A stretch of DNA of 64,000 nt from Streptomyces varsoviensis (GCF_000718635.1 NZ_JOBF01000021.1:1-64000); one strand, 5' to 3'. Positions 42,351 to 51,488 are shown, counted from the first letter of the stretch. The notes: a model not told the origin generated them from the sequence alone. A program made the numbers and translations.

Positions 42351-43577
42351 TCAGACGGGCTGGAGGGACGGGCCGAGGAGCCAGGCGGCGATCTCCCGGA
42401 TGGCCCCGCCGCCCCCGGGCGCGGAGGTCACGGCGCGCGCCGCGCCGCGTACCACGTCGTGCGCGCCGGCCACCGCCACCGGCCAGCCGACGAGGTCGAA
42501 GCACGGCAGGTCGTTGACGTCGTTGCCGACGTACAGCACGCGCTCGGGTGCGATGCCCTGTTCCTCGCACCACTGCTTGAGCGCCAGGTCTTTACGGTCG
42601 ATGCCGTGGAGGACGGGAAGTTGGAGCTTCTTGGCCCGCGCGGCGACGACCGGGTTAACTTCCGTGGACAGGATCAGCAGGGACAGTTCGGCGCGGCGCA
42701 GCGCGGCGATGCCGAGCCCGTCGCCCCGGTGCACGGCGACGATCTCGCGGCCGTCGGAGTCGATCAGGACCCGGTCGTCGGTCTGGGTGCCGTCGAAGTC
42801 GAGGACGACCGCGTCGATGTCCGCGCGGCCGGGCAGCGCCCCCGGCCGGCCGGCGTCGAGCAGCGGGGCGAGGGCGCGGGCTCGGGCCAGGTCGTGCGGG
42901 TCGTCGATCTCCAGGACGCGGGCGGCGTCGGTCCGTACCAGCTCGGTACGGCCGAAGAAGCGGTGCTTCTCGGCGCGGAAGCGGTCGGCGCGCATGCCGT
43001 AGGCGGCGCCGGTCTCCAGGAAGTCCTGGGGGCGGTCCTGGCGGCGGGGCCGGTAGGACTTGTCGTGGTTGACGCCGATGCCGCCGGTGGCGGTCGTGCT
43101 CGTCTCCTCCGTCGGCAGGTCGTCCGCCGCGTCGGGGGCGCGCCAGACGAAGCCGTGGAACGGGGCGACGGTCAGGGCGGTGTCCGCGCCGCCCGCCAGG
43201 ATGGCCTCGGTGACCCCGTCGATGTCCTCGCGGGCGATGAACGGGCTGGTGCACTGGACGAGGAGGACCACGTCGACGGCGGTGCCGTGCGCCGCCTCGT
43301 ACGCGTCCATGGCGTGCAGCACGGCGGCCTCGCTGGTGGCGGTGTCGCCCGCGATGTCGCCGGGGCGCTGTACGACGACGGCGCCCGCGCCGCGCGCGGC
43401 GGCGGCGATGCCGGGGTCGTCGGTGGAGACGGCGACGTCGGTGATGTGCCGGGAAGCCCGGCACTCGTGCACGGCGCGGGCGACGAGCGGCACGCCGCCG
43501 ACGGCGGCGAGGTTCTTGGCGGGCACGCCCTTCGACCCGCCGCGCGCGGGGATGACGGCCAGGACGGTCGGGGGCAT
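42351..43577 (-). CDS. CMP-nonulosonate cytidylyltransferase fused to a KdsC-like HAD phosphatase
   Basis: 408 aa, two domains. Residues ~1-225 are NeuA-like (VLAVIPARGGSKGVPAKNLAAVGG with the CTP loop, QRPGDIAGDTATSE, VLLVQCTSPF). Residues ~235-408 are HAD (VVLDFDGTQTDD with the nucleophile Asp, LILSTEVNPVVAARAKKL, LYVGNDVNDLPCFDLVG with the metal Asp). Dephosphorylation of Kdn-9-P followed by CMP activation in one polypeptide would match the Kdn route known from Bacteroides. ATG 43577 has aaggag upstream; GTG 43604, overlapping the previous stop, is an alternative. Confidence 0.9.
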   Translation of the reverse strand: MPPTVLAVIPARGGSKGVPAKNLAAVGGVPLVARAVHECRASRHITDVAVSTDDPGIAAAARGAGAVVVQRPGDIAGDTATSEAAVLHAMDAYEAAHGTAVDVVLLVQCTSPFIAREDIDGVTEAILAGGADTALTVAPFHGFVWRAPDAADDLPTEETSTTATGGIGVNHDKSYRPRRQDRPQDFLETGAAYGMRADRFRAEKHRFFGRTELVRTDAARVLEIDDPHDLARARALAPLLDAGRPGALPGRADIDAVVLDFDGTQTDDRVLIDSDGREIVAVHRGDGLGIAALRRAELSLLILSTEVNPVVAARAKKLQLPVLHGIDRKDLALKQWCEEQGIAPERVLYVGNDVNDLPCFDLVGWPVAVAGAHDVVRGAARAVTSAPGGGGAIREIAAWLLGPSLQPV

Positions 43578-43600
43578 GGCGGCTCCTTGGGGTGCGGTCG

Positions 43601-44935
43601 TCACAGTTGGCCCATGCGGCGGATGACGGGCGCGACGCGCTGGACGCCGTGCCGGTACGCGCCGCGGGCGGCGTCGCGCATGGCGTTGCGGGTGGCCCGC
43701 CGCAGCGGGCCGGCCTCGCGGGGCTCGGCGGTGTGCGGCAGGGGGTCGCCGGTGGGGTCGAGGCCGTGCCGGGCGAGGATGCCGGGGAGGTAGCCGGGCG
43801 CGGTGGCGGGCGTGTAGTAGGGGGCGAGGGGCGGGAGTTCGGGGGCGGCGACGAGGTCGGCGACGCGGTCGCGGGCGGCGTCGAAGGCGCGCTCGTACGA
43901 GCCGTCGGCGGCGACGCCCTGGCGGGCGGTCCAGCGGGGATCGGGCTCGGGGCGGTGGCCGGCGTCGAGCTGGTCCCAGGAGGCGAGGCAGCCGGAGCCG
44001 AGGAAGTGGTGGTTGCCGAGGGTCTCGCGGACGCCGAGGTCGGTGAGGACGGCGGTGGGGATGGCGCGGTGCAGGGATTCGAGGGCCGCGGTGGAGCTGA
44101 CCGTGACCAGCAGGTCGGTGCGGTCGAGTACCTCGCCCATGTGCCCGTAGACGAGGCGGCAGTTGTCGGGCAGCGGGTCGGGGAGCTTGGCGGCGAGCTT
44201 CTGGTAGGGCAGTTCCTCGATGTGCGTGGTGTGCTCGCCGGGCTTGCTGCGGAGCTTGATCAGCACCTCGCGCTCGGGGTGCAGGCGCGCGTGCCGCACG
44301 GCCCGCTTCAGCAGGTACGTGCGGGCGGCGCGGGTGTCGGGCACGGAGGGCTGGGCGGCGAACACCACGGTGTACGGGCGGCTTTGGACCTCGCCGGGCG
44401 GGGCGGGGGCGTAGCGGTCGCCGCCGAGGAAGGGCAGCGCGCATTCGACGACGGAGTCGGCGCTCGCGCCGACGCCGTGGTAGACGGCGCGGAACCGTTC
44501 GGCGTCGTGGCGGGAGCCCGCGAGGACCACGTCCGCGCCGTGCCGCAGCAGCAGGCCGTCGGCGAGTTTCTCGTAGACGACGCCGACGTAGCCGGTGACG
44601 ACGGCGGGGCGGCGGCGCTGCCCGGCCCAGGAGCGGGCGAGTCCGTGCACCATGGCCTGGACGGCGCCGCCGACGCAGGACAGCACGATCACGTCGTAGC
44701 GACTACGGTCGGCCGTACGTACGAATTCGGTGCCGGTCACCTCGGTGAGCGCGTCGGCCCGCGCGCCGACCTCGGCGAGCTGGCGCACCGTGGGGGTGGC
44801 GCGGCCGCGCAGCAGGAACCCGTCGAGCCGGCCGCCGGGGGCGAGGCGGTGCGCGGTGAGCGCGCCCCATTTCCACCGGGTGTCGGAATCGGCGAGGACG
44901 GCTACCCGCGGCGGGGAATGCGTACGTGATGACAC
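43601..44935 (-). CDS. GT-B-like glycosyltransferase (DUF6716-type) of the wall-polymer cluster
   Basis: 444 aa. It starts VAVLADSDTRWKWGALTAHRLAP and contains YDVIVLSCVGGAVQAMVHGLA, ADVVLAGSRHDAERFRAVYHGVG, TYLLKRAVRHARLHPEREVLIKLRSKPGEHTTHIEELPYQKLA and LLVTVSSTAALESLHRAIPTAVLTD. The last is typical of GT-B enzymes that read a nucleotide or CDP-polyol. It is first in the minus-strand operon with the neuA-HAD and neuB genes. A role in linking or elongating the polymer is inferred from context. Confidence 0.72.
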   Translation of the reverse strand: MSSRTHSPPRVAVLADSDTRWKWGALTAHRLAPGGRLDGFLLRGRATPTVRQLAEVGARADALTEVTGTEFVRTADRSRYDVIVLSCVGGAVQAMVHGLARSWAGQRRRPAVVTGYVGVVYEKLADGLLLRHGADVVLAGSRHDAERFRAVYHGVGASADSVVECALPFLGGDRYAPAPPGEVQSRPYTVVFAAQPSVPDTRAARTYLLKRAVRHARLHPEREVLIKLRSKPGEHTTHIEELPYQKLAAKLPDPLPDNCRLVYGHMGEVLDRTDLLVTVSSTAALESLHRAIPTAVLTDLGVRETLGNHHFLGSGCLASWDQLDAGHRPEPDPRWTARQGVAADGSYERAFDAARDRVADLVAAPELPPLAPYYTPATAPGYLPGILARHGLDPTGDPLPHTAEPREAGPLRRATRNAMRDAARGAYRHGVQRVAPVIRRMGQL

Positions 44936-45122
44936 GACGCCGACGATAGGAATTCATTCCGTTTCGTTGCCCAACAGGAGTTCAACGCTCGGTAAACAAC
45001 AGGATGACGGAACAAGAACCGACCTTTCCGCGTGACCGGTTCACCAATTGGACGTACTTCGTTCACCCCTACGTCCGCCCGGCGTCAAGACGAATGCCGG
45101 GCGGCCCCATAGCCTCACCCGG

Positions 45123-46100
45123 GTGGTTAAGCTCTCCGTCATCGTGCCGTTCTTCAACGTGCAGACCTATGCCCCCGACACGCTGCGGAGCCTGCGCGCG
45201 AACGCGCGTGCGGACTTCGAATTCATTCTCGTCGACGACTGTTCGAGCGACGGGACGCCGGAGCTGCTGCGGCAGGCCGAGCGCGAGCTGCCGGGGGCGG
45301 TGCTGGTGCGGCACGAGAAGAACGGCGGCCTCGCCACCGCCCGCAACACCGGCCTCGACGCGGCGCGCGGCGAATACCTGACCTTCCTCGACGGCGACGA
45401 CTGGCTCGCGCCCGGCTACTTCTCCCAACTCCTCGCGTTCATAGAGGGGTTGGGCGTCGACTTCGTCCGCGCCGACCACGTCCAGTGCTCCGGCCGGGCC
45501 CGCTCCGTGCACCGCGTGCCGCACGGCCGGCGCGGCGTCGTACTCGATCCGCGGGACGCGATCCTGCCCGCCGACCGCTCCACCTCCGTGGACTACGCCT
45601 ACGCGTGGGCGGGCATGTACCACCGCCGCCTGCTCGACGACGGGCTGCTGCATTTCCAGCACGGGCTGCGCACCGCCGAGGACCGGCCGTGGATCTGGCG
45701 GCTGCACCGCGAGGCGCGGACCTTCGCGGTGGCCGGGCTGCTCGGCGTCTTCTACCGGCGCGGCGTCGCCTCCTCGCTCACGCAGATCGGCGATGTGCGG
45801 CAGCTCGATTTCATCCACGCATTTGATCGGGTCATCGAGGAAACAGCCCGGGACGCGGACGCGGACCGGCTGCTGCCGAAGGCCGTGCGCACGTATTGCG
45901 CGATTATCTCTCATCAGCTCGGCACCATCGAACGATTCGAACCGGCCGTGGCCAGGACATTGCGCTCGATGAGCGCGGCGGCGATGAAAAGAATGCCGCA
46001 GGATATTCTGAAGGATGCGCTGAATTCCATGGATTACGAGCGCGCGGCGCGGCTGCGCAGGGTCCGGCGCCGGGCGGCCGTGTCGGAGGTGTCGGCCTGA
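45123..46100 (+). CDS. family 2 glycosyltransferase
   Basis: 325 aa. GT-A motifs: KLSVIVPFFNVQTYAPDTLRSL, FILVDDCSSDGT (first acidic pair), NGGLATARNTGLDAARGEYLTFLDGDDWLAPGY (DGDD metal motif) and LRTAEDRPWIWRLH. The C-terminus is basic (RRVRRRAAVSEVSA). GTG 45123 fits the domain start; the ORF extends upstream without family character. The 187-bp divergent gap to 44935 is comparatively AT-rich and should hold promoters for both cluster arms. Its stop overlaps the next start (TGATG). Confidence 0.88.
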   Translation: MVKLSVIVPFFNVQTYAPDTLRSLRANARADFEFILVDDCSSDGTPELLRQAERELPGAVLVRHEKNGGLATARNTGLDAARGEYLTFLDGDDWLAPGYFSQLLAFIEGLGVDFVRADHVQCSGRARSVHRVPHGRRGVVLDPRDAILPADRSTSVDYAYAWAGMYHRRLLDDGLLHFQHGLRTAEDRPWIWRLHREARTFAVAGLLGVFYRRGVASSLTQIGDVRQLDFIHAFDRVIEETARDADADRLLPKAVRTYCAIISHQLGTIERFEPAVARTLRSMSAAAMKRMPQDILKDALNSMDYERAARLRRVRRRAAVSEVSA

Positions 46101-47614
46101 TGACCGCCCAGCCCGCCGCCGACCGTTCCCTCCGGTCGGACCACCGCGACCGTCCCGCCTCGGCCGACCGCCTAGCCGAGTCCGACCGTCCCACCGCGTG
46201 CGACCGCCCCGCCTCGGCCGGCCGGCCCGCCGAGCCCGGCCGCCCCGGCCGCCCCCGCACCCAGATCTTCCTCGCCTCGACGCTGTACGGGGCCGCGACC
46301 CTCGCCGCCGCCCTCGACGCCGGCCGGTTCGCCCCCGCCGGCCGCCGGCTGCTGCTCGTCTCCAACAACGCGGCCATCCCCGAGACGACGCCGTCCCTCC
46401 AGGACGCCCCCGGCTTCGAGCTGCTGCGGGACCGCTTCGACGGGCTGCTCTCCTGGAACGAGACGATCCGCCCCTTCCACCCCGGCGGCTGGTCCCCCCG
46501 GGCGGACGACGTGCCGCTGTGGGAGCGCCATCTGCGGCTGCTCTGGGACCTCGGCGACGACGACATCGAGCTGATCGTCGAGTCCATCCAGGTCAACCCG
46601 GCGCTGGCGCTCGCCCAGCTCTTCCCCGGCGCGCCCGTCGAGGTCTACGCCGACGGCCTGATGAGCTACGGCCCCACCCGCAACAAGCTCGACCCGCTCA
46701 TCGGCACCCGCGTCCGCCGCCTCCTCCACCTCGACCTGGTGCCGGGGCTGCGCCCGCTGCTGCTCACCGAGTTCGGGGTGCCGGCCGAGATCGTGCCCAC
46801 CGAGGCGTTCACCGAGGTCCTGGCCCATCTGGCGGCCTCCGCCGCGGAAATCACCGCACCGAAGGGCGCCGCGCTGCTGCTGGGCCAGTACCTTTCGGCA
46901 CTGGACATCCTCACCCCCGTGGAAGAGGAGGAGCTGCATGTGCGAATGCTGCGCGGGGCGGTCGAACTCGGTCATCGAGCAGTGGTGTTCAAGCCCCACC
47001 CCACCGCGCCCGCCCGCTGGTCGCGGATGCTGGAGGAGGAGGCCGGGCGGCTCGGCGTGGAGTTGGTGGTCCTGGACACGCCCGTTCTGGCGGAGGTCCT
47101 CTACCAGCGCCTGCGGCCCGCACTCGTCGTCGGCTGCTTCTCCACGGCACTGCTGACCGCGAGCGCCCTGTACGGTCTGCCGGCCGCCCGCCTCGGCACG
47201 GAGCTGCTGCTGGAGCGGCTCACCCCGTACCAGAACAGCAACCGGGTGCCGGTGACGATCGCGGACGCCCTGCTCCCCGACCTGAACCGCCCCGAGACGG
47301 TCAGGGGCTGGACCCCGCCCGCCGGCACCGCGGCGGGCGAGCAGTTGACCGGTCTGCTGTCGGCGGTCGGCTTCGCGATGCAGGCGCAGATCTACCCGGA
47401 ACTGCGCCCGGCCGCCGAACGCTACCTCGCCGCCAACCTCAACCCCCACACCTGGCGGTACTTCAAGCGCCGCCGCCTGACCTCGCTGGCGCTGCCCGGC
47501 GCGCTCCCCTCCCAGCTCGCCTTCCTGCCGCGCAACCCGACGGTCCGCAAGGTCGCGCGCCGGGCACGGGCGATGCAGCGGCGGCTGGTCAAGCGAACGG
47601 CGGCACTGGGGTGA
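46100..47614 (+). CDS. polysialyltransferase-like glycosyltransferase (second copy)
   Basis: 504 aa. After a ~50-residue repetitive Asp/Arg/Pro/Ala N-terminus come TQIFLASTLYGAATLAAALDAG, VEVYADGLMSYGPTRN (acidic-Gly motif, near residue 190), RAVVFKPHPTAP (HP motif, near 297) and VVGCFSTALLTASALYG (S/T motif, near 348). These are the landmarks of bacterial polysialyltransferases and related Kdn/sialic polymerases. It overlaps the GT2 gene by one base and the next small ORF by four (GTGA). It probably polymerises the nonulosonate chain. Confidence 0.8.
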   Translation: MTAQPAADRSLRSDHRDRPASADRLAESDRPTACDRPASAGRPAEPGRPGRPRTQIFLASTLYGAATLAAALDAGRFAPAGRRLLLVSNNAAIPETTPSLQDAPGFELLRDRFDGLLSWNETIRPFHPGGWSPRADDVPLWERHLRLLWDLGDDDIELIVESIQVNPALALAQLFPGAPVEVYADGLMSYGPTRNKLDPLIGTRVRRLLHLDLVPGLRPLLLTEFGVPAEIVPTEAFTEVLAHLAASAAEITAPKGAALLLGQYLSALDILTPVEEEELHVRMLRGAVELGHRAVVFKPHPTAPARWSRMLEEEAGRLGVELVVLDTPVLAEVLYQRLRPALVVGCFSTALLTASALYGLPAARLGTELLLERLTPYQNSNRVPVTIADALLPDLNRPETVRGWTPPAGTAAGEQLTGLLSAVGFAMQAQIYPELRPAAERYLAANLNPHTWRYFKRRRLTSLALPGALPSQLAFLPRNPTVRKVARRARAMQRRLVKRTAALG

Positions 47615-47757
47615 GTACGTACGAAGCGGAGGCGCACGAAGCGGAGGCGTACAAAGCAGGGGCGTACGAAGCGGCGGCCTCCCGTGGGGCGGCGGCCTCC
47701 CGTGGGGCGGGGGCGTACGAACCGGCGGTCTCCCGCCGGGCAGGGGCGGCCCGATGA
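47611..47757 (+). CDS. 48-residue repeat peptide ORF coupled at both ends
   Basis: GTG 47611 overlaps the upstream stop (GTGA), and its TGA at 47755 overlaps the acyltransferase ATG (ATGA). The frame is thus joined at both ends exactly as neighbouring real genes are. The product is almost wholly repeats of Tyr/His-Glu-Ala-Glu-Ala and Ala-Ala-Ser-Arg-Gly units, from ~15-bp DNA repeats. No domain is recognisable. It may be a translated spacer that carries ribosomes to the acyltransferase, or a repeat-expanded remnant. Confidence 0.5.
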   Translation: MSTYEAEAHEAEAYKAGAYEAAASRGAAASRGAGAYEPAVSRRAGAAR

Positions 47758-48986
47758 GCGCGGCCTCCTCCTACGGCACGGCGTCCCTGGACCCCGCCCC
47801 CTCCGGCGCGGGCCTGCCCCTGCCCGACCCGATACCGACGCCCCCGCCCGCCGCCGATCCGGCCCGTACCGGCGGGGCGCGCAAGGGGGCGCACGGCCGA
47901 CTGCGGGCCCTCGACGGGCTGCGGCTGATAGCCGCGCTGATGGTGGCCCTCTACCACTACGGCGGCCGGACGGGCGAGGTCGGCCAGGCGTGGGGCACCT
48001 CGCCGCGCGCCCAGTTCCCGTCGCTGTCCACGGCCTTCTCGTACGGCTGCCTGGGCGTGCAGATCTTCTTCGTCATCAGCGGCTTCGTGATCTGCATGAG
48101 CGGCTGGGGCCGCCCGCTGCGCTCGTTCTTCGCCTCCCGCGTCGCGCGCCTGTACCCCGCGTACTGGGCGGCGATCCTGATCGTGACCGTGGTCTTCGCG
48201 CTGCCGTGGGTGGCGTACAAGACGGTGTCGCCGAGCGACACCCTGGTCAACCTGACCATGCTTCAGATGCCGGTGGGCGCGCACCGGGTACTCGGCGTGT
48301 GCTGGACGCTCTGGGCGGAGTTGCGCTTCTACGCCCTCTTCGCGCTCTTCGTCGTGCTGCCGGGCGCGACCCGCCAACGGGTGGTGCTCTTCTGCGCGGT
48401 GTGGACGCTGGGCGCGGTGCTCGCGGACGCCTCGCACCAGGACTTCCTCAAGGCCGTCCTGATGCCGGAGTACGCCCCGTACTTCATCGGCGGCGTCGGC
48501 CTCTACCTCATCCACCGCTTCGGCCACTCCGCCCTGGCCTGGGGCATCGTCGGCGTCAGCTTCCTGATCGGCCAGCACTACGCGGTCGCGGCCCTGTGGC
48601 ACGCCCCGAACCCGCACTTCTTCTCGTACCGCTCGCCGTACGTCATCATCGCGATCGTCGCCGCCGGCTACGCGGCCGTCGCCGCCATAGCCCTCGGCGC
48701 CTTCCGCTGGGCCAACTGGCCCTGGCTCACCGTCGCCGGCGCCCTCACCTACCCCTTCTACCTCCTCCACGAGCACGTCGGCTGGGTAGTGATCGCCGTC
48801 CTCCACCGAAACCTCGGCATCCCCTCATACGCCACCTTCGCGCTCACCCTCGCCCTGATGCTCGCACTGGCCTGGCTCCTCCACCGCCTGGTGGAACGCC
48901 GCCTGACGCCGGTACTCCGCAGATCCCTCTCGGGCCCACCCCGCCCGACGGGCGACGCGGTCGGCGAGACCCCTCGAATCATGTAA
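47754..48986 (+). CDS. membrane acyltransferase (acyltransferase-3 family)
   Basis: 410 aa, with about ten membrane segments. The family start is RLRALDGLRLIAALMVALYHYGG with the conserved His, then FSYGCLGVQIFFVISGFVICMSGWG, FFASRVARLYPAYWAAI (RxxR) and ALTYPFYLLHEHVGW near the end. A ~45-residue Pro/Ala-rich cytosolic N-terminus precedes it. It is the last gene of the polymer cluster and probably O-acetylates the nonulosonate chain or another wall glycan. The end of the gene is followed at once by a structured-RNA-like segment. Confidence 0.88.
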   Translation: MSAASSYGTASLDPAPSGAGLPLPDPIPTPPPAADPARTGGARKGAHGRLRALDGLRLIAALMVALYHYGGRTGEVGQAWGTSPRAQFPSLSTAFSYGCLGVQIFFVISGFVICMSGWGRPLRSFFASRVARLYPAYWAAILIVTVVFALPWVAYKTVSPSDTLVNLTMLQMPVGAHRVLGVCWTLWAELRFYALFALFVVLPGATRQRVVLFCAVWTLGAVLADASHQDFLKAVLMPEYAPYFIGGVGLYLIHRFGHSALAWGIVGVSFLIGQHYAVAALWHAPNPHFFSYRSPYVIIAIVAAGYAAVAAIALGAFRWANWPWLTVAGALTYPFYLLHEHVGWVVIAVLHRNLGIPSYATFALTLALMLALAWLLHRLVERRLTPVLRRSLSGPPRPTGDAVGETPRIM

Positions 48987-48989
48987 GAT

Positions 48990-49099
48990 CATCTACGTAA
49001 CTCCGGCGCGCGGCGCGGGAGTCGCGCGTCTGTGGTCCAAGGCAAGACGCCCGCCATCCAGCGGGAAATGCAGGTGCAAGGCCTGCCGGGCGCTCCATG
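48990..49099 (+). ncRNA. candidate structured RNA with tRNA-like arms
   Basis: Starting just after the acyltransferase stop, three consecutive stems can be drawn: GTCT/AGAC (49028-49048) with a GG-containing loop, CCCGC/GCGGG (49050-49065), and GCAGG/CCTGC (49070-49086) with loop TGCAAGG, close to a T-loop. A closing stem GGAG(T)CGC / GCGCTCC (49018-49096) ends in TCCA. The middle loop has six bases and the acceptor has a bulge, so it is not a standard tRNA. A strong terminator follows 3 bp later. TAAGAT at 48984-48989 could be a -10 box. Confidence 0.45.
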
Positions 49100-49146
49100 C
49101 GAAGGCCCCGTATTCGGTGAATCTCTCACCGGGTACGGGGCCTTCG
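49100..49146 (+). terminator. two-tier hairpin terminator
   Basis: Outer stem cgaaggccccgta / tacggggccttcg (13 bp), an internal tt/gg mismatch, and an inner stem CGGTGA/TCACCG with loop atctc. It terminates the acyltransferase transcript and/or the candidate RNA. Confidence 0.9.
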
Positions 49147-49298
49147 GCGTTGGCTGAGCGGGGGCCATGGATGACTCACCCCTGTAGGGGGTCTTTTGGC
49201 GACCGCGCCGTCGGGGGCGGCCGGGTCCGCTAGGTTCCTCTGCGCGCGGCGAAGGGGGCGGCCGGCGGTGGATGCCGGTGGCGGATGGAGGCTGGTTC

Positions 49299-51488
49299 AT
49301 GGTGCGGAGCCTGTACGGCCTCGATGTGCTGCTCGACGATCTCGTGCCGTGCCTGGTCGGGCGCGAGCGCGGCGGTGCCATCCGGGTCTGCGCGTACCGG
49401 GAGGGCAACCCGGTGGTGGAGCTGGTGGGCGGCCGGGACACGGGGAAGACCGCGCTGCTGGACGCGCTCTTCGCCGCGTACAAGGACCAGGCGCCGCTTG
49501 CCCGCGCCGACTTCGCCGACAGCAAGTACGGCGAGCCGGGGCTGGTCGCGGGCGTGCACGACGAGGAGGCGCCGAACGCCTCGCCGGTGACCAATCTGCT
49601 CTACCTCGTCTCCCACAAACTCGGGCTCAAGGCGGGCGCGTTCCACCGGCCGGTGCGGTTTCCCCGGCTCCACCTCGGCCTGCTGGTCGTCACCGCCTGG
49701 CGGCCGGACGGCGAGGGCATCGGCCCGCCGGGGCTGCTGCGCGCGCAGGAGGAGCTGCTGCGGATCGTCACGGAGGACCGCCCCGACCCCCGGCGGCGGC
49801 GCGCCGCGCTGCGTCAGTGGGTGGACGCGGTGATCAGCAACCTGGGCACGCTCGTGCCCGTCTTCCCCGGCATCGACGCCGTCATCGCGGCCACCCTGCA
49901 GAGCGCCCGCGACCAGCTCCTGACCCGCCCGGACCGGGGCGCGCTGCGCTGGTGGGGCGAGCACCTGCCGTACTTCCAGGGCGACGGGCTGCAACGCCTC
50001 TTCGCGTCCGTATGGGACTTCCGGCGGTACGGGGAGCGGCGCCGGGAGGCCGAGTCGCTGCTGGTCGAGGCGTTCCTCGACGACATCGCCGAGCACTACG
50101 GCGTCGTACGGAAGTGGAACCGGGCCCCTCGGCCGCTGCTGCTCCTCGACAACGGGCACACGCCCGCCGGCCGGCGGTTCCTGGACCTGCTGTGCGAGCG
50201 GTACGGGCAGGGCGCGGGCGGCTCGGAGCGCCCGGCCGTCGTCGTCACGGCCCTCGGCGACGGCCGCGCGCACCCGCCGCCCCAGCCCGACATCCGCGAC
50301 CTCCCCCGCGAGTGGCCCAAGATCTCGCTCGGCATCCCGGCCGTCACCGGCTCCGCCATCCGGGCCATGCTCAACGCCACCCCCGACTACCCAGCCGAAC
50401 TGCCGCACCTCGTCGAGCGGTACAGCGGCGGCCGCACCGGCAGCGCCCGGCTGCTGGCCGACGAGGCGGTACGGCTCCGGCGGAGCGGCGAGCGCCCGGA
50501 CGCCGCGCGCCTCCTCGACGCCGCCGCGCCCCGGCTGCTGGAGAGCCTGCTGCCGGACGCCGAGGCGCGGGCCGCGCTGACGTTCCTCGCGGCGGCGCGC
50601 GACCGGGCCGCCGCCCTCCGGCTGTGGGCCGCCTTCCATCCGGACGGCGACGCCGCCGCCCGCGTCGAGCAGGCCATGGACCACCTCGCCACGGCCCGGC
50701 TCCAGGACGACCGGGCCGTACGGGCGCTGCTGCTGCATCAACTCGCGGGCGATCCGCGGTGGTTCAGGGTGCACCTCAACCTGCGGGCCGGCTACAACCC
50801 TGGCGGCCTCGCGGAGTACGCGCCGGGGCACTGCGACACGTATCTGCACCACACCCTGGCGCTGCGCAGGGTCGAGCCCGTCGCGCACGCGATGCACCGG
50901 CGCTTCGCGGACACCCCGCCCGCCCGCTGGCTCGCCTCCGCGAACCTGATCTGCGCGGCACCGCACTGGCGCGGGGAGCTTGGCCCGGAGGCGCGGGGGC
51001 GGGGGCCGGGGCCGGACCGCTCGCCTTCGTATCCGCCTTCGCCCGAGCCGCCGGAAGCCCTGGGGCGGCCGCCGGAGCCTCCGCCGCCAGGCCCGCCGTC
51101 GTCAGATCCGCCCTCGTCAGATCCGTCATCGCCAGGTCCGCTTCCATCAGATCCGCCGCCATCAGACCCGTCATCGTCAGGTCCGCCGTTGCCGGACCCC
51201 TCCCCCCGGCCGCCCGCGTGCGCGGCCTGTCCGCCCGGCGAGGGCCCCGACGACCTGCACTGGGCGATTCGCCGCCTCCTGACGACCGTATGGCGGCTGT
51301 CGGACCCGCTGTCGTACGCGCCGCGCCCGGAGGACATCGGCACGGTACGGGCGGAGCTGGAGCGGCTGCATCAGGCCAAGCGGTCCGAGGACACCACGTA
51401 CCGGCAGGCCGCGCAGATGTGGGCGGCCGGGCTGGAGGGCCAGGTCCGCGCCCCCGATCTGCGGATTCCGGAGGGTGAAGGCTCATGA
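49299..51488 (+). CDS. large P-loop ATPase (STAND-like) paired with a receptor
   Basis: 729 aa. Walker A is ELVGGRDTGKTALLDALF (near residue 47) and a Walker B-like strand is RPLLLLDNGH (near 285). The rest is mostly helical (LVERYSGGRTGSARLLADEAVRLRRSG), as in STAND/AAA signalling ATPases. A ~70-residue Pro/Ser/Asp linker near 570-640 comes from tcagatccgccatcg-type DNA repeats. The C-terminal ~90 residues resume ordered sequence (DDLHWAIRRLLTTVWRLSDPLSYAPRPEDIGTVRAELERL). ATG 49299 has ggagg 8 bp upstream, better than ATG 49272. It overlaps the receptor gene by 4 bp. The function is not known. Confidence 0.75.
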   Translation: MVRSLYGLDVLLDDLVPCLVGRERGGAIRVCAYREGNPVVELVGGRDTGKTALLDALFAAYKDQAPLARADFADSKYGEPGLVAGVHDEEAPNASPVTNLLYLVSHKLGLKAGAFHRPVRFPRLHLGLLVVTAWRPDGEGIGPPGLLRAQEELLRIVTEDRPDPRRRRAALRQWVDAVISNLGTLVPVFPGIDAVIAATLQSARDQLLTRPDRGALRWWGEHLPYFQGDGLQRLFASVWDFRRYGERRREAESLLVEAFLDDIAEHYGVVRKWNRAPRPLLLLDNGHTPAGRRFLDLLCERYGQGAGGSERPAVVVTALGDGRAHPPPQPDIRDLPREWPKISLGIPAVTGSAIRAMLNATPDYPAELPHLVERYSGGRTGSARLLADEAVRLRRSGERPDAARLLDAAAPRLLESLLPDAEARAALTFLAAARDRAAALRLWAAFHPDGDAAARVEQAMDHLATARLQDDRAVRALLLHQLAGDPRWFRVHLNLRAGYNPGGLAEYAPGHCDTYLHHTLALRRVEPVAHAMHRRFADTPPARWLASANLICAAPHWRGELGPEARGRGPGPDRSPSYPPSPEPPEALGRPPEPPPPGPPSSDPPSSDPSSPGPLPSDPPPSDPSSSGPPLPDPSPRPPACAACPPGEGPDDLHWAIRRLLTTVWRLSDPLSYAPRPEDIGTVRAELERLHQAKRSEDTTYRQAAQMWAAGLEGQVRAPDLRIPEGEGS

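Noticed and set aside
49018..49097. tRNA gene call on the structured element
   Set aside because: The acceptor needs a bulge, the middle loop has six bases and no anticodon is credible. Kept only as a candidate ncRNA.
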